Part shown: positions 9,463 to 17,491 of the stretch, in pieces
Layout: each line of letters opens with the position of its first letter
Position numbering within the stretch: position 1 is the first letter of the stretch
Notes under the pieces: model-generated
What the model was told of the DNA's origin: nothing
The model's database searches: none
What the model saw: the letters and a program-made list of their open reading frames with translations, nothing else
NCBI RefSeq assembly: GCF_000373925.1
Contig: NZ_KB892741.1
Location: forward strand, 17,763-81,762
DNA: 64,000 nt
Direction: 5' to 3'
DNA from: Actinopolymorpha alba DSM 45243
Lineage (GTDB): Bacteria; Actinomycetota; Actinomycetes; Propionibacteriales; Actinopolymorphaceae
Position numbers and translations under genes: made by a program

Positions 9463-10449
9463 ATGCCGCGAAACGACAGCGAGCCGTCCATCGGCGCTAC
9501 CCCCGCCCCGGTACCGAACCCCACCGCGAGCGCGGAGGAGGTCGAGGCCGCCTGGGAGGACCCGAGGCTCGCGAACGTCCTCTACCACGACTGGGAAGCC
9601 CAGACGTACGACGACAAGTGGTCCATCTCCTTCGACGACCGCTGCATCGCCTACGCGCGGGACCGGTTCGTCGCGGTCGCCGGCGGGTGGGGCTGGCCGT
9701 ATGCCCGCTCGCTGGAGGTGGGGTGCGGCACGGGTTTCTTCACCCTCAACCTCAAGCAGGCCGGGATCCTCGACGAGGCCCAGGTGACCGACCTGTCGCC
9801 CGGGATGGTCGAGGCGACGAAGGAGAACGCCCGCCGGCTCGGCTACGAGGTCGAGGGCCGGGTGGCCGACGCGGAGCACCTGCCGTACCCCGACGAGACC
9901 TTCGACCTGGTGATCGGGCACGCGGTCATCCACCACATCCCGGATGTGGAGCAGGCGTTCCGGGAGATGCTGCGGGTGCTCAAGCCCGGTGGCCGGTTCG
10001 TGATCTGCGGGGAGCCTACGCGGTACGGCGACCTGGTCGCGCGGCGGCTGTCGCGGGCGACCTGGTGGCTCGCGACCCGCGCGACCCAAGTGCCGGTGGT
10101 CCGTGACCGCTGGGCCCGGCCGCAGAAGGAGCTGGACGAGTCCTCGCGGGCGGCGGCGCTGGAGGCAGTGGTCGACCTGCACACCTTCGACCCCGACACC
10201 CTGGCGCGCACGGCCCGGCGGGCCGGAGCGGAGCAGGTCAGGACCGTGACCGAGGAGCTCACCGCCGCGTGGTTCGGCTGGCCGGTCCGCACGCTGGAGC
10301 ACGCGGTCAACCCCGACCGGCTGGGCTGGGGCTGGGCCACCTTCGCGTACAAAGGCTGGCTCCGGCTGTCGGCACTCGACCGGATGCTGAAGCCGCTGGT
10401 GCCCGCCGAGCTCTACTACAACGTGTCGGTAACCGGCATACGTCCGTGA
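9463..10449 (+). CDS. Class I SAM-dependent methyltransferase
   Basis: A 328-residue protein whose N-terminal 200 residues form a methyltransferase domain: motif I LEVGCGTGFF at residues 84-93, an acidic post-I strand (VTDLSPGMV), DLVIGHAVIHHI and LKPGGRFVICGEPTR. The last about 120 residues (WLATRATQVP onward) are a less familiar helical extension. The ATG has GAAGGA upstream. The substrate cannot be told; similar proteins act on lipids, quinones or small metabolites. Confidence 0.8.
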   Translation: MPRNDSEPSIGATPAPVPNPTASAEEVEAAWEDPRLANVLYHDWEAQTYDDKWSISFDDRCIAYARDRFVAVAGGWGWPYARSLEVGCGTGFFTLNLKQAGILDEAQVTDLSPGMVEATKENARRLGYEVEGRVADAEHLPYPDETFDLVIGHAVIHHIPDVEQAFREMLRVLKPGGRFVICGEPTRYGDLVARRLSRATWWLATRATQVPVVRDRWARPQKELDESSRAAALEAVVDLHTFDPDTLARTARRAGAEQVRTVTEELTAAWFGWPVRTLEHAVNPDRLGWGWATFAYKGWLRLSALDRMLKPLVPAELYYNVSVTGIRP

Positions 10450-10707
10450 GCGGACATCCTTCGGGTATCCGGCGTACAGGGACCATGGTCACAGGGTGAT
10501 CGGGCGTGGTACCGTCCTCGGCGGTCGTTCGTCGTTTCGACAAGACGCGCGTCAGAGTGCGCGTTAGCAGGCCGTCGAAGTGTGATTGGTCCTGCGCGTG
10601 AACTCTCAGCCCGCGGGATTCGACACGCGGGCATGCCCCGTGGCGACTCGGTGCTCGTGAGGTTCGGGCACTGCACCATAACGTCTCCGCGAGGGGAAAC
10701 AAGAAAC

Positions 10708-10908
10708 ATGGCGCAAGGAACCGTCAAGTGGTTCAACGCTGACAAGGGCTTCGGCTTCATTTCCGTCGACGGCGGTCAGGACGTCTTCGTCCACTACTCC
10801 GCGATCGTCGCCGACGGCTACCGCAGCCTGGAGGAGGACCAGCGGGTCGAGTTCGACGTCGTGCAGGGCCCGAAGGGTCCGCAGGCGGAGAACGTCCGCG
10901 CGGTGTGA
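10708..10908 (+). CDS. Cold-shock protein (CspA family)
   Basis: A 67-residue single cold-shock domain. RNP1 is KGFGFI (residues 13-18) and RNP2 is VFVHY (27-31). It binds single-stranded RNA and DNA and acts as an RNA chaperone. The ATG follows GAGGGG. The gene stands alone: about 250 bases of leader precede it, typical of csp mRNAs, and a strong hairpin terminator follows 24 bases after the stop. Confidence 0.97.
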   Translation: MAQGTVKWFNADKGFGFISVDGGQDVFVHYSAIVADGYRSLEEDQRVEFDVVQGPKGPQAENVRAV

Positions 10909-10932
10909 GGCCAGGAACCGCAAAGCGTTGAG

Positions 10933-10956
10933 GGCCCGCGGGATTTCCCGCGGGCC
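10933..10956 (+). terminator. Rho-independent terminator of the cold-shock gene
   Basis: GGCCCGCGGG-attt-CCCGCGGGCC forms a perfect 10-bp stem with a 4-base loop, 24 bases after the csp stop codon. Only two T residues follow, but the stem is very stable. Confidence 0.85.
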
Positions 10957-11031
10957 TTCACCATGTTTCCGCAAGCCCTGCGAGCCCGGCCAGGTCACGC
11001 CGGGTCGACGCGTCGTCTAGTGTCGTACGCC

Positions 11032-11778
11032 GTGCGTCATCGAGTCGGGGCTCCTCGCCAGGCCCGCTTCCTCACCTTCGCAAGCCTTCGCTGGGTGATC
11101 CGGCACCGTGCCTGGACGCCCTACTACCTGGTCCGCTACTGGCGTTTCCTGCTCCTGCGGATCCGCCGCCCCGACGTCATCACCGAGGGGTTCGTCTTCC
11201 TCGGACGCCGGGTTGATCTGCGGGTACGACGGGGCTACGGCCGGCTCGTCCTCGGACGCTGGGTGCACCTCGGTGACGGCACCAGGTTGCACGCCCACGA
11301 GGGCACCCTCCGGGTGGGGGACAAATGCGTCTTCGGGCGGGACGTCACCGTCAACTGCTACCTGGACGTCGAGATCGGGGCGGCCAGCCTGATCGCCGAC
11401 TGGTGCTACGTCTGCGACTTCGACCACGTGACGAGTGAGCTCGCGGTCCCCATCAAGGACCAGGGACTGGTGAAGTCTCCGGTACGCATCGGGCCCGACT
11501 GCTGGCTCGGCACCAAGGTCACGGTGTTGCGCGGCGCCTCGGTCGGGACCGGCGTCGTCGTCGCGGCCCACGCCGTGGTCCGGGGCGAGGTGCCGGACCT
11601 GACGATCGCGGCCGGCGTACCCGCCCGCGTTGTGAAGGATCGCCGGGCCCTCTATGAGGCCGGCGCGGGCCGGCGTGCCTACCTGGAAGGGCTGGCGCGC
11701 GGGGCGTCGGAAGCCGCGGCGGAAGTCCGCTCGGGCGGGACCACCGCCGCCACCCCCGACGCGACCGGAACGCTCTGA
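11032..11778 (+). CDS. Acyltransferase with left-handed beta-helix (hexapeptide repeats)
   Basis: About 248 residues from the GTG at 11032. The first 60 residues are basic and amphipathic, suggesting membrane association. Hexapeptide-type turns (VHLGDGTRLHAHEGTLRVGDKC, IGAASLIADWCYVCD, IGPDCWLGTKVTVLRGASVGTG) lead to the terminal IAAGVPARVVKD typical of LbetaH O-acetyltransferases. The likely active-site histidine is in DFDHVTS. No ribosome site precedes the GTG, but TAGTGT lies 8 bases upstream, suggesting leaderless expression. An ATG at 10963 is in frame but sits just past the csp terminator and lacks a site. Likely acceptor: a sugar or cell-envelope glycan. Confidence 0.8.
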   Translation: MRHRVGAPRQARFLTFASLRWVIRHRAWTPYYLVRYWRFLLLRIRRPDVITEGFVFLGRRVDLRVRRGYGRLVLGRWVHLGDGTRLHAHEGTLRVGDKCVFGRDVTVNCYLDVEIGAASLIADWCYVCDFDHVTSELAVPIKDQGLVKSPVRIGPDCWLGTKVTVLRGASVGTGVVVAAHAVVRGEVPDLTIAAGVPARVVKDRRALYEAGAGRRAYLEGLARGASEAAAEVRSGGTTAATPDATGTL

Positions 11779-11781
11779 GCC

Positions 11782-12192
11782 TCATCTCCGCTCGTCCGGC
11801 GTACTCGCCTCCTCCTCACGGGTCGCGGGGCGCGGCGAGGGGAGTACGACGCGGATGGCGTCGCGGAGGGCGTCCCGCTGGTCGGGCGTCATGGCCTCGA
11901 TGAAGTAGACCAGCGCGGCCGCCGGATTCTCCGCCATCGACCAGCCCTCGTGCATGAGGGTCGCGGTGTAGGACTCCCGTGACATGACGGGTTCGTACTT
12001 GTACGCGCGGCCCGCGGCCTCCCGTCGGAGCATGCCCTTGCGGTACAGCTTGTCCAGGACCGTCATGACTGTGGTGTGGGCGAGTTCGCGGTCGGGGCGC
12101 AGCGCCTCGCGAACCTCCCGAACCCGCAGCGGATGGTCGGCCGCCCACAGGCGGAGCATGATCTGTTCTTCGAGTTCCCCGAAACGAGGCAT
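11782..12192 (-). CDS. BlaI/MecI/CopY-type transcriptional repressor
   Basis: A 136-residue winged-helix protein (LGELEEQIMLRLW-type start, HTTVMTVLDKLYRKGML recognition helix region, GRAYKYEPV wing) with the C-terminal dimerisation helix of the Penicillinase_R family. Such proteins bind dyad operators and are usually cleaved by a BlaR1/M56 sensor protease encoded next door. No M56 gene is present in the window; the neighbours are a divergent M23 peptidase gene and the convergent acyltransferase. It may control the adjacent peptidase or act at a distance. Confidence 0.85.
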   Translation of the reverse strand: MPRFGELEEQIMLRLWAADHPLRVREVREALRPDRELAHTTVMTVLDKLYRKGMLRREAAGRAYKYEPVMSRESYTATLMHEGWSMAENPAAALVYFIEAMTPDQRDALRDAIRVVLPSPRPATREEEASTPDERR

Positions 12193-12530
12193 CCCATGCT
12201 CCCCAGCATTCCGGGCGGCGGTGATTCACCCGCACGTGGATTTCTATGGTCAACGTAGCGGCGAAATCTCGCGCTCCGAAATACGGCCCCCGCGTGGCTG
12301 TGAAAAGCGGATTTCTGTTGTACGCCTTTTCTGAGATTAACTTCGGTCGGAATGGTTTGGTATCACCTTAAACGAAAGCTGGAATTTGGTTTTTTTGGGC
12401 TCCGCGGTGGGGATTTCGATGATGTGACCGCCCTGAATTGCCCATCATCGGCACGCGGGGTGCGGTCCCGCGCAGTCGGTGTGGATGGGGTCAGACGTGG
12501 CGATCCGCCGTCCAACCGCGTGAGGTAGGA
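12193..12530. other. Divergent promoter region, blaI-like / M23 peptidase
   Basis: 338 bases without a gene. The middle (about 12290-12420) is distinctly AT-richer than the surroundings, with TTTTTTT at 12391-12397. It presumably holds the divergent promoters and the operators of the repressor. I could not identify a convincing BlaI-type dyad or a known riboswitch. Confidence 0.5.
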
Positions 12531-13454
12531 ATGATGAAATCGCACCCGCAGCGTATTCGCCGGCGACGTCGAATTCGAGGGCGGGTCGTACGACTCGCAC
12601 TCAGCTGTACCGTCGCCGTCGCCGGGGCCGCCACCGTCGTCGGGCTCGCTGGCAGCACGCCACGCCACCTAGGCTCAGCGTCCCTGTCGGCGGTTGTGCC
12701 CGCCGGACGGCAGGGGCCAGTCGAAAGTGCCGCACCAAAGTCCACCGGGGAAGGATCTGCCGGTGTCCGGGCAGAGGTGAAGTCTGACAACGGCGCCGGC
12801 CAGGAGGCGAGCCCGGTCGAGAGTGCCACAGAGTCCACTGACGGAGCCGCACCGACGTCGACCGAAGAAGCCGCGCCGACGTCGACCGAGGAAGCCGCGG
12901 GAGAGGCGACCGGTAGTGAACCGGAGCAATCGGACCAGGCCTCGACTGATGCCTCGACTGATGCCTCGACGACCAGCTGGGACGAGCAGGACGCGGCACG
13001 TAAGCGGGCCGCCGAGCAGGTCGCACGGCATGACAGAACGGATCCCGACTGGGTCCTTCCGGTGCGTTCCTGGTCGTATCACCTCACCGGCCGGTTCAAA
13101 GACAGCGGCGACAACTGGAAGTCGTACCACCACGGACTCGACTTCGCGGCGCCCTATGGCACGCCCATCCGTGCGGTCCACAAGGGCCGGATCATCGCGG
13201 CTGGCTGGAGTGGTGCGTACGGCAAGCGGATCAAGGTCAAGCATTCCGACGGCACGGTGACGTTGTACGGGCACATGGCCAGCTTCGAACGTACCTCCGG
13301 AAAGGTCCGTGCCGGCACGATCATCGGTTATGTCGGAGCAACCGGAAACGTCACCGGTCCGCACGTCCATCTGGAGGTACGCCCCGACGGCGGCGGACTC
13401 TCCGACGCGATCGACCCGATGGACTGGCTCCAGGACAAGGGCCTGGATCCCTGA
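12531..13454 (+). CDS. Secreted M23 (LytM) peptidase, copy 1
   Basis: A 307-residue exported peptidoglycan endopeptidase. The start at 12531 is favoured by GAGGTAGGA. An Arg-rich N-terminus plus hydrophobic segment (residues about 22-45) is a signal peptide or anchor. Then comes a Ser/Thr/Glu/Asp-rich linker with short repeats (PTSTEEAA twice, STDA twice). The C-terminal 120 residues are a LytM domain with zinc ligands His200, Asp204 and His280, and the second histidine of HVH at 278. All catalytic residues are present, so it is probably active on cross-bridges. A paralogue with a near-identical domain follows 512 bases downstream. Confidence 0.92.
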   Translation: MMKSHPQRIRRRRRIRGRVVRLALSCTVAVAGAATVVGLAGSTPRHLGSASLSAVVPAGRQGPVESAAPKSTGEGSAGVRAEVKSDNGAGQEASPVESATESTDGAAPTSTEEAAPTSTEEAAGEATGSEPEQSDQASTDASTDASTTSWDEQDAARKRAAEQVARHDRTDPDWVLPVRSWSYHLTGRFKDSGDNWKSYHHGLDFAAPYGTPIRAVHKGRIIAAGWSGAYGKRIKVKHSDGTVTLYGHMASFERTSGKVRAGTIIGYVGATGNVTGPHVHLEVRPDGGGLSDAIDPMDWLQDKGLDP

Positions 13455-13652
13455 CAAAAGGACCGTGCGGATCCAGCCGACCCGTTCACGGCGATTCTCA
13501 CGGCGAATCCGGAAGAACCGACTGGCCGGCTTCGGGAATTATCTGCCGGTCTGTGGCTCGGGCGGAATTGTGATGCTGGGCACACGGTGTCTGGTACGAC
13601 TATGGATCATCGTAGGAGAGCGGCGCACGCGAATCCATCCATTCCCGCCCTG

Positions 13653-13739
13653 ACAGAGGATCTCGGCCTTCACCGGACTACGACACAGAATCGTAGATTT
13701 GCCTGACCGGCGCGGTGGAAAGGGGCCGAGATCCTCTGT
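13653..13739. repeat. Long fold-back with nested hairpin between the M23 genes
   Basis: Arms ACAGAGGATCTCGGCC (13653-13668) and its exact complement (13724-13739) enclose about 55 bases, inside which CTACGA/TCGTAG (13678-13683, 13691-13696) form a second hairpin. It may terminate the first peptidase gene. It resembles the 14842-14932 fold-back in sharing CAGAGG...TCTCGG. Confidence 0.85.
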
Positions 13740-13840
13740 TAGTACTGTCGCTCGACCGGCTCTGAGGTCGGGCCATCGGCTCCGAATGCCGAATTCTGCC
13801 CGCAACTTTCACCGGTCCGACAATGTCCGTAAACAGGGTT

Positions 13841-13908
13841 CCCCGGCTTACCGGGGGCGCGGCCGAAGACCGCAGCCACGGGTAACCCCTCCGCCCGTCT
13901 TTTCGGGC
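13841..13908 (+). promoter_or_regulatory. Structured leader of the second M23 gene (three hairpins)
   Basis: Three hairpins follow closely: CCCCGG-ctta-CCGGGG (13841-13856), GCGG/CCGC (13859-13873) and GCCCG-tctttt-CGGGC (13893-13908). They lie about 60 bases before the GTG of the second peptidase gene. Cell-wall hydrolase genes of actinobacteria are often preceded by c-di-AMP (ydaO) riboswitches, but the conserved sequence blocks of that class are absent. It is an unassigned structured leader. Confidence 0.4.
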
Positions 13909-13966
13909 ACGGCGTGCTCGCGCCCACACGGCCCGAGCGCGCCGTCGAGCTTTGAGGTTGCGAGTC

Positions 13967-14824
13967 GTGGAACCCTTCGTACGACGTTTCCGTGCCCTGT
14001 GGGCTGTTCGGTGGCGCGATATCCCAGTCCTTGCCCTGGCCGGGGCGGTGGTCCTGCTCGGCGCCGCAGGAGCCGGAACGGCGCTCGCCGTCACCGCCGG
14101 CACGCCGTCTGAGAACTCCGTCTCCACCGCGGCGTCGAAGCAACTCGCGGCTGAGGATGCGCGGGCTGACACAGGTGGACCTGACACAGGTGGACCTGGC
14201 TCAGGTGGACCGGCCTCGGGCGGAGCGTCGGCGTCCGACCAGTCCGGCTCCGGGCAGGTGGCCGCGGACGCGGCAGGCAAGCGGATCGCCCCGCAGCAGG
14301 ACGCCGCCCGCCGTCGGGCGTCCGAGCGGAAGGCGACCCGGGCCGAGCGGAAGGCGACCCGGGCCGAGCGGAAGGCGACCGGGGCCGGGCGGAAGCCGGC
14401 CCAGGCTGACCGGAAGTCCCGGAACTGGGTGCTGCCGCTGGCGTCGTACCACCTGACCGGGCGGTTCGGGCAGAGCGGCCGCCGGTGGTCGTCGTTCCAT
14501 CACGGTCTCGACTTCGCCGCGCCGTCGGGTACGCCCATCCGCGCGGTCGGTAACGGCCGGATCATCGCGGCCGGCTGGGCGGGTGCGTACGGCAACCACC
14601 TCGAGGTCCGGCACTCCGACGGCACGGTCACGTGGTACGCCCACATGTCCCGGTACGCGCGTACCTCCGGGAAGGTGAAGGCCGGGACCGTGATCGGCTA
14701 CGTCGGGGCCACCGGCAACGTCACGGGCCCGCACCTGCACCTGGAGGTCCACCCCAACGGGGGTGGCCTGTCTGACGCGATCAACCCGGTCAACTGGCTG
14801 AAGCGTAAAGGCCTGAACCCCTGA
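13967..14824 (+). CDS. Secreted M23 (LytM) peptidase, copy 2
   Basis: About 285 residues from the GTG at 13967; a TTG at 13952 is in frame and neither has a clear ribosome site. A transmembrane or signal segment at about residues 20-40 is followed by a linker first rich in Gly/Ser/Asp (DTGGPDTGGPGSGG) and then carrying basic tandem heptads (RKATRAE). The C-terminal LytM domain has His178, Asp182 and the HLH pair (256, 258). It is close to copy 1 throughout, but the linkers are unrelated: acidic in copy 1, basic in copy 2. That suggests the same enzymatic function at different wall locations or polymers. Fold-back repeats flank the gene on both sides. Confidence 0.9.
   Translation: MEPFVRRFRALWAVRWRDIPVLALAGAVVLLGAAGAGTALAVTAGTPSENSVSTAASKQLAAEDARADTGGPDTGGPGSGGPASGGASASDQSGSGQVAADAAGKRIAPQQDAARRRASERKATRAERKATRAERKATGAGRKPAQADRKSRNWVLPLASYHLTGRFGQSGRRWSSFHHGLDFAAPSGTPIRAVGNGRIIAAGWAGAYGNHLEVRHSDGTVTWYAHMSRYARTSGKVKAGTVIGYVGATGNVTGPHLHLEVHPNGGGLSDAINPVNWLKRKGLNP
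14328..14391. repeat. 21-bp tandem repeat in the second M23 gene linker
   Basis: GAGCGGAAGGCGACCCGGGC-type units of 21 bases occur three times, with a diverged fourth, encoding RKATRAE heptads. Being a multiple of three, changes in copy number alter only linker length. Confidence 0.85.
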
Positions 14825-14841
14825 GCCGGAGCTCCAGTCGC

Positions 14842-14932
14842 CGACCTGTCAGAGGTTTCTGGCGGGAGCTCTGATTCCCCGACCTGTCAGAGGTTTCTCG
14901 GCTAAGAGACCGAGAAACCTCTGACAGGTTCG
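14842..14932. repeat. Direct plus inverted copies of a CTGTCAGAGG element
   Basis: CGACCTGTCAGAGGTTTCT occurs at 14842-14860 and again at 14880-14898. The second copy pairs with its inverse at 14910-14932 to give a hairpin of about 22 bp with an 8-base loop. It lies 18 bases past the M23 stop and may act as a terminator. Confidence 0.85.
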
Positions 14933-15041
14933 CCTTGAGGCTTATTCAAAACCCCCGTCGCGCCAGGTAGCTGGCTGAGCCGAGGTCGACGTGGAATCTG
15001 GCGAGGATGTGGCGGCCCAGGCACGGCACCCGTGCTCGCCG

Positions 15042-15094
15042 AACCTTGAGTAGACGCCCACTTTTGCGCGGGAACTGGGCACCTGCTCAAGGTT
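15042..15094. repeat. CTTGAGTAG-family fold-back, copy 1
   Basis: AACCTTGAGTAG-ac-GCCCA (15042-15060) pairs imperfectly with TGGGC-ac-CTGCTCAAGGTT (15076-15094). A second element with the same GCCTTGAGTAG end sits at 15682. Confidence 0.8.
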
Positions 15095-15146
15095 TCGCGC
15101 CGCGACACATTCAGGTCTGCCCGCGATGTGAGATGGTGCGGGCGGT

Positions 15147-15334
15147 GTCTCACATTGTGTACACCTACTGCAGTGCGAGGCAGGGCAAGTTCTCACCAGG
15201 CAAGGCAAATTCGCCTAGTGAGGTGGGGAATTGTCGCGTGAGGTCCGCCAAAGGGTGTACGCAATGTGAGACAAAAGCGTGGCTTCTCACTATCCGATAC
15301 AACCGGGTGTACGCCATTCGAGACGGCCGCCACC
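15147..15334. repeat. Three dispersed GGTGTACGCAATGTGAGAC-type motifs
   Basis: An inverted copy lies near 15147-15167 (GTCTCACATTGTGTACACC). Direct copies lie near 15254-15275 (GGTGTACGCAATGTGAGAC) and 15306-15326 (GGTGTACGCCATTCGAGAC). The third continues into GGCCGCCACC, which recurs in diverged form at 24474 and 45746. This is too irregular for CRISPR and could be operator-like or remnants of an element. Confidence 0.6.
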
Positions 15335-15549
15335 TCACACGGTATCTCCCGGCGAAGCATTCAGAATTCAGCTTGCTCGGTGACGACGTGGCGCCGGTTC
15401 AAACCCCGTGGCGCCGGCAGATTGGTGGGTCAGAGTGCGGCGGGAGCCGACGTGACGAAGGTGTGTCGGCTTCTTGACGGAGACTCCTCCGCACATTTTA
15501 GGGTGACGTCGGTGGTCGATCTCGCATAGCGAGCATCTTCGGGACCGCC

Positions 15550-15617
15550 CATGATCAACTTGCGGAAATCGCCCACGCTCCGCGCGAATCGTGGGCGATT
15601 TCCGCAAGTTGATCATG
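15550..15617. repeat. TGATCA-type fold-back with perfect 27-bp arms
   Basis: The arm CATGATCAACTTGCGG... at 15550-15576 is perfectly complementary to 15591-15617. The 14-base loop is part of CCGCGCGAATCGTGGGC, which also occurs in the 15837 element. The same arm type recurs at 45654. Confidence 0.9.
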
Positions 15618-15681
15618 AACAGGTTGCGAGGTGTCCGGTAAGCCATCCGAAATGTGGACGGCTCGAGGTGGCCTCCGCCGA

Positions 15682-15731
15682 GCCTTGAGTAGATGGCCGG
15701 TTTCGGATCGAAGGTGTCGCCTACTCAAGGC
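15682..15731. repeat. CTTGAGTAG-family fold-back, copy 2
   Basis: GCCTTGAGTAG (15682-15692) and CTACTCAAGGC (15721-15731) are perfect 11-bp inverted arms around 28 bases. Outer arms match copy 1 at 15042. Confidence 0.85.
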
Positions 15732-15836
15732 GCAATAGGAGTGCCCGTTATTGCGGACCAACGAGAGGCCGCGAGTTTTGAATTAGCCTCACGGTGGGAT
15801 GTCGGTTGCCTCGTGGGTCGGACGGCTTGTTGTTGG

Positions 15837-15908
15837 CTCAAGGTCATTTCGGGGAAGCGGCCGATGTTCCGCGCGAATCGTGGGCCGCTTCCCCGAAATG
15901 ATCTTGAG
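15837..15908. repeat. TTTCGGGGAA-type fold-back, copy 1
   Basis: 26-base arms (15837-15862 and 15883-15908) with one G/T wobble. The arm core TCATTTCGGGGAAGCGGCC is shared with the fold-backs at 40064 and 45525. Confidence 0.9.
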
Positions 15909-15932
15909 CGGGTTCGAGCGCCTTCAGAATGC

Positions 15933-16020
15933 CGGCCGCTACCGCCCGGCCGCTACCGCCCGGCCGCTACCGCCCAGTCCTGCCGCCCAGTCCTGCCGCC
16001 CAGTCGCTACCGCCCAGCCC
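15933..16020. repeat. GC-rich tandem array (GGCCGCTACCGCCC and variants)
   Basis: About 14-base units, GGCCGCTACCGCCC three times, then AGTCCTGCCGCCC twice, then a hybrid. It is intergenic, upstream of the MFS gene. Confidence 0.8.
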
Positions 16021-16079
16021 GCCCCCGGAGTCGCTGGCGGGACTGGCGGGATGCCAGAGGCGCGAATCCGGGAGATTAG

Positions 16080-16092
16080 TTAGCAATGCTAA
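16080..16092. promoter_or_regulatory. Palindrome TTAGC-AAT-GCTAA upstream of the MFS gene
   Basis: A perfect 5-bp dyad with a 3-base spacer, flanked by further TTAG half-sites, 51 bases before the MFS start. This is the size and symmetry of a MarR/TetR-type operator. No regulator gene is adjacent. Confidence 0.5.
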
Positions 16093-16142
16093 GTTAGACT
16101 GCGAGCGATTACCTCTGCGATGAGGAAGGGGCCTCACCACTC

Positions 16143-17348
16143 GTGTCACATCAGGTGAAACTGCTGGATGCCGTCAAGGGACAGCCGCGGTCGGTCTGGG
16201 TGGTCGCGTTCGCCGCGGTCATCGCGTTCATGGGTATCGGCCTGGTCGACCCGATCCTGCTGTCGATCGCCGAGGGTCTGAACGCCACGCCGTCCGAGGT
16301 GACCCTGCTCTTCGCGTCGTACCTCGTCGTTCAGGTGCTCGCGATGCTGGTCACGGGTGTGTTCGCCTCGAGGTACGGCGGCAAACGCACGATGCTCGCC
16401 GGTCTCGCTCTGATCGTGGTGTTCGCAGGCACCTGTGCGCTCGCCGGCTCCATCGGCCAACTCGTGGCGCTGCGGGCATTCTGGGGACTCGGCAACGCGC
16501 TCTTCATCGCGACCGCGCTGGCGACGATTGTCGCCGCCGCCTCAGGTGGGCAGATGGCCGCGATCCTGTTGTACGAAGCGGCGCTCGGCCTCGGCATCTC
16601 TGCTGGCCCCCTGGTCGGTGCCGCCCTCGGCAGCATCTCCTGGCGTGGGCCGTTCCTCGGGACCTCGCTGCTGATGCTGGTCGCGCTCGTTCTCACCGCG
16701 ACGATGCTCGTGCGCGACCAACCCAGTGCCACCCGCACGTCGATCGCGGCGCCGTTCAGAGCCCTCCGTGACCGGCGGCTGCTGATCGTCGCGCTGGCGG
16801 CGATGCTCTACACGTACGCGTTCTTCACGGTCCTCGCCTGGACGCCGTTCGTCCTCGGGTACGGCCCGTTCGCCGTGGGCGGGATCTTCTTCGGCTGGGG
16901 CCTCATGGTCGCGATCTGCGGCGTGGTCGTCGGACCACGGTTCGCACGGTGGGTCGGTGAACGGAACGCGACAGTGCTCGCGCTGGCGTTGTACGCCGTC
17001 CTGCTGCTGGCGTTCGTCTGGGGATCGCGACCGTTGATCGCGGTCGCCGTCGTGGCGTCAGGAATCGCCTCCGGCTGCCTCAACACGTTCCTCACCGGGA
17101 TGGCGATGTCGGTCTCCAACGCGCCGCGACCGGTCGCCAGCGCCGGCTACAACTTCCTGCGCTGGTCGGGCGGAGCCGCGGCCGCGATCCTCGTGGGGCA
17201 CCTGGCCGAGTGGGCTGGGTCGCCGCGGATGCCGTTCGTGGTCGCGGCTGGCCTGTGCCTGGTGTCCGTCGTGGTGATGTACGCCGGACGCGAACCCAAC
17301 CCTTGCGTGATCCCGGACGAGGCGGCCGCCGTCGGCGAGCAGGTGTGA
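16143..17348 (+). CDS. Major facilitator superfamily transporter
   Basis: A 401-residue integral membrane protein with about twelve hydrophobic helices in two halves. It has the MFS loop motif between helices 2 and 3 (ASRYGGKRTML, near residue 76) and a central cytoplasmic loop at about residue 190-210 (RDQPSATRTS). The GTG start is preceded by GAAGGGG at a rather long distance. Substrate is unknown; the architecture resembles drug/metabolite exporters. A dyad operator candidate upstream suggests inducible control. Confidence 0.85.
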   Translation: MSHQVKLLDAVKGQPRSVWVVAFAAVIAFMGIGLVDPILLSIAEGLNATPSEVTLLFASYLVVQVLAMLVTGVFASRYGGKRTMLAGLALIVVFAGTCALAGSIGQLVALRAFWGLGNALFIATALATIVAAASGGQMAAILLYEAALGLGISAGPLVGAALGSISWRGPFLGTSLLMLVALVLTATMLVRDQPSATRTSIAAPFRALRDRRLLIVALAAMLYTYAFFTVLAWTPFVLGYGPFAVGGIFFGWGLMVAICGVVVGPRFARWVGERNATVLALALYAVLLLAFVWGSRPLIAVAVVASGIASGCLNTFLTGMAMSVSNAPRPVASAGYNFLRWSGGAAAAILVGHLAEWAGSPRMPFVVAAGLCLVSVVVMYAGREPNPCVIPDEAAAVGEQV

Positions 17349-17491
17349 GCTAGCGCAGGTCGGGGCCGGCCGGGTGGCCAGGTGGTCGAGCTTCGGGGGA
17401 CTGGTCACGCGGCCCTGTCCGGCCGGGCCGTGGGTGTGACACCGGGTGTTGGCTGGCCTTAACCTCTCATCTGTCGTGGAGGGGAGCGACC

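Larger units (their letters stand above)
14933..16142. other. Gene-poor 1.2-kb region packed with fold-back and tandem repeats
   Basis: No frame here looks like a protein. The region contains fold-backs at 15042-15094, 15550-15617, 15682-15731 and 15837-15908, dispersed GTGTACGC-AATGTGAGAC motifs (15147-15334), a GC-rich tandem array (15933-16020) and, at the right end, the promoter region of the MFS gene. It looks like an accumulation site of small repetitive elements. A 19-base TGAGGCTTATTCA segment at 14936 recurs at 24175. Confidence 0.7.

Noticed and set aside
7674-10106. 810-codon plus-strand frame
   Set aside because: It runs antisense to mscR and through the enoyl-CoA hydratase and methyltransferase genes in a wrong frame.
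12193-12530. c-di-AMP (ydaO) riboswitch before the M23 genes
   Set aside because: GGGTGAATC occurs on the minus strand only, and GGGGAACC-like bases at 13.84 kb are on the opposite strand to the gene. The conserved CCGACAGCUAACCUCGUA block is absent in both leaders.
15147-15334. Possible CRISPR array from repeated TGTGAGAC motifs
   Set aside because: Copies are in both orientations, diverge quickly and are irregularly spaced; there are no cas genes.
15392-15418. tRNA-like GGTTCAAACC between two GGCGCC words
   Set aside because: The T-loop word is present, but the flanking bases cannot form the 5-bp T stem and no D or anticodon arms are found. It is only a small palindromic stretch.
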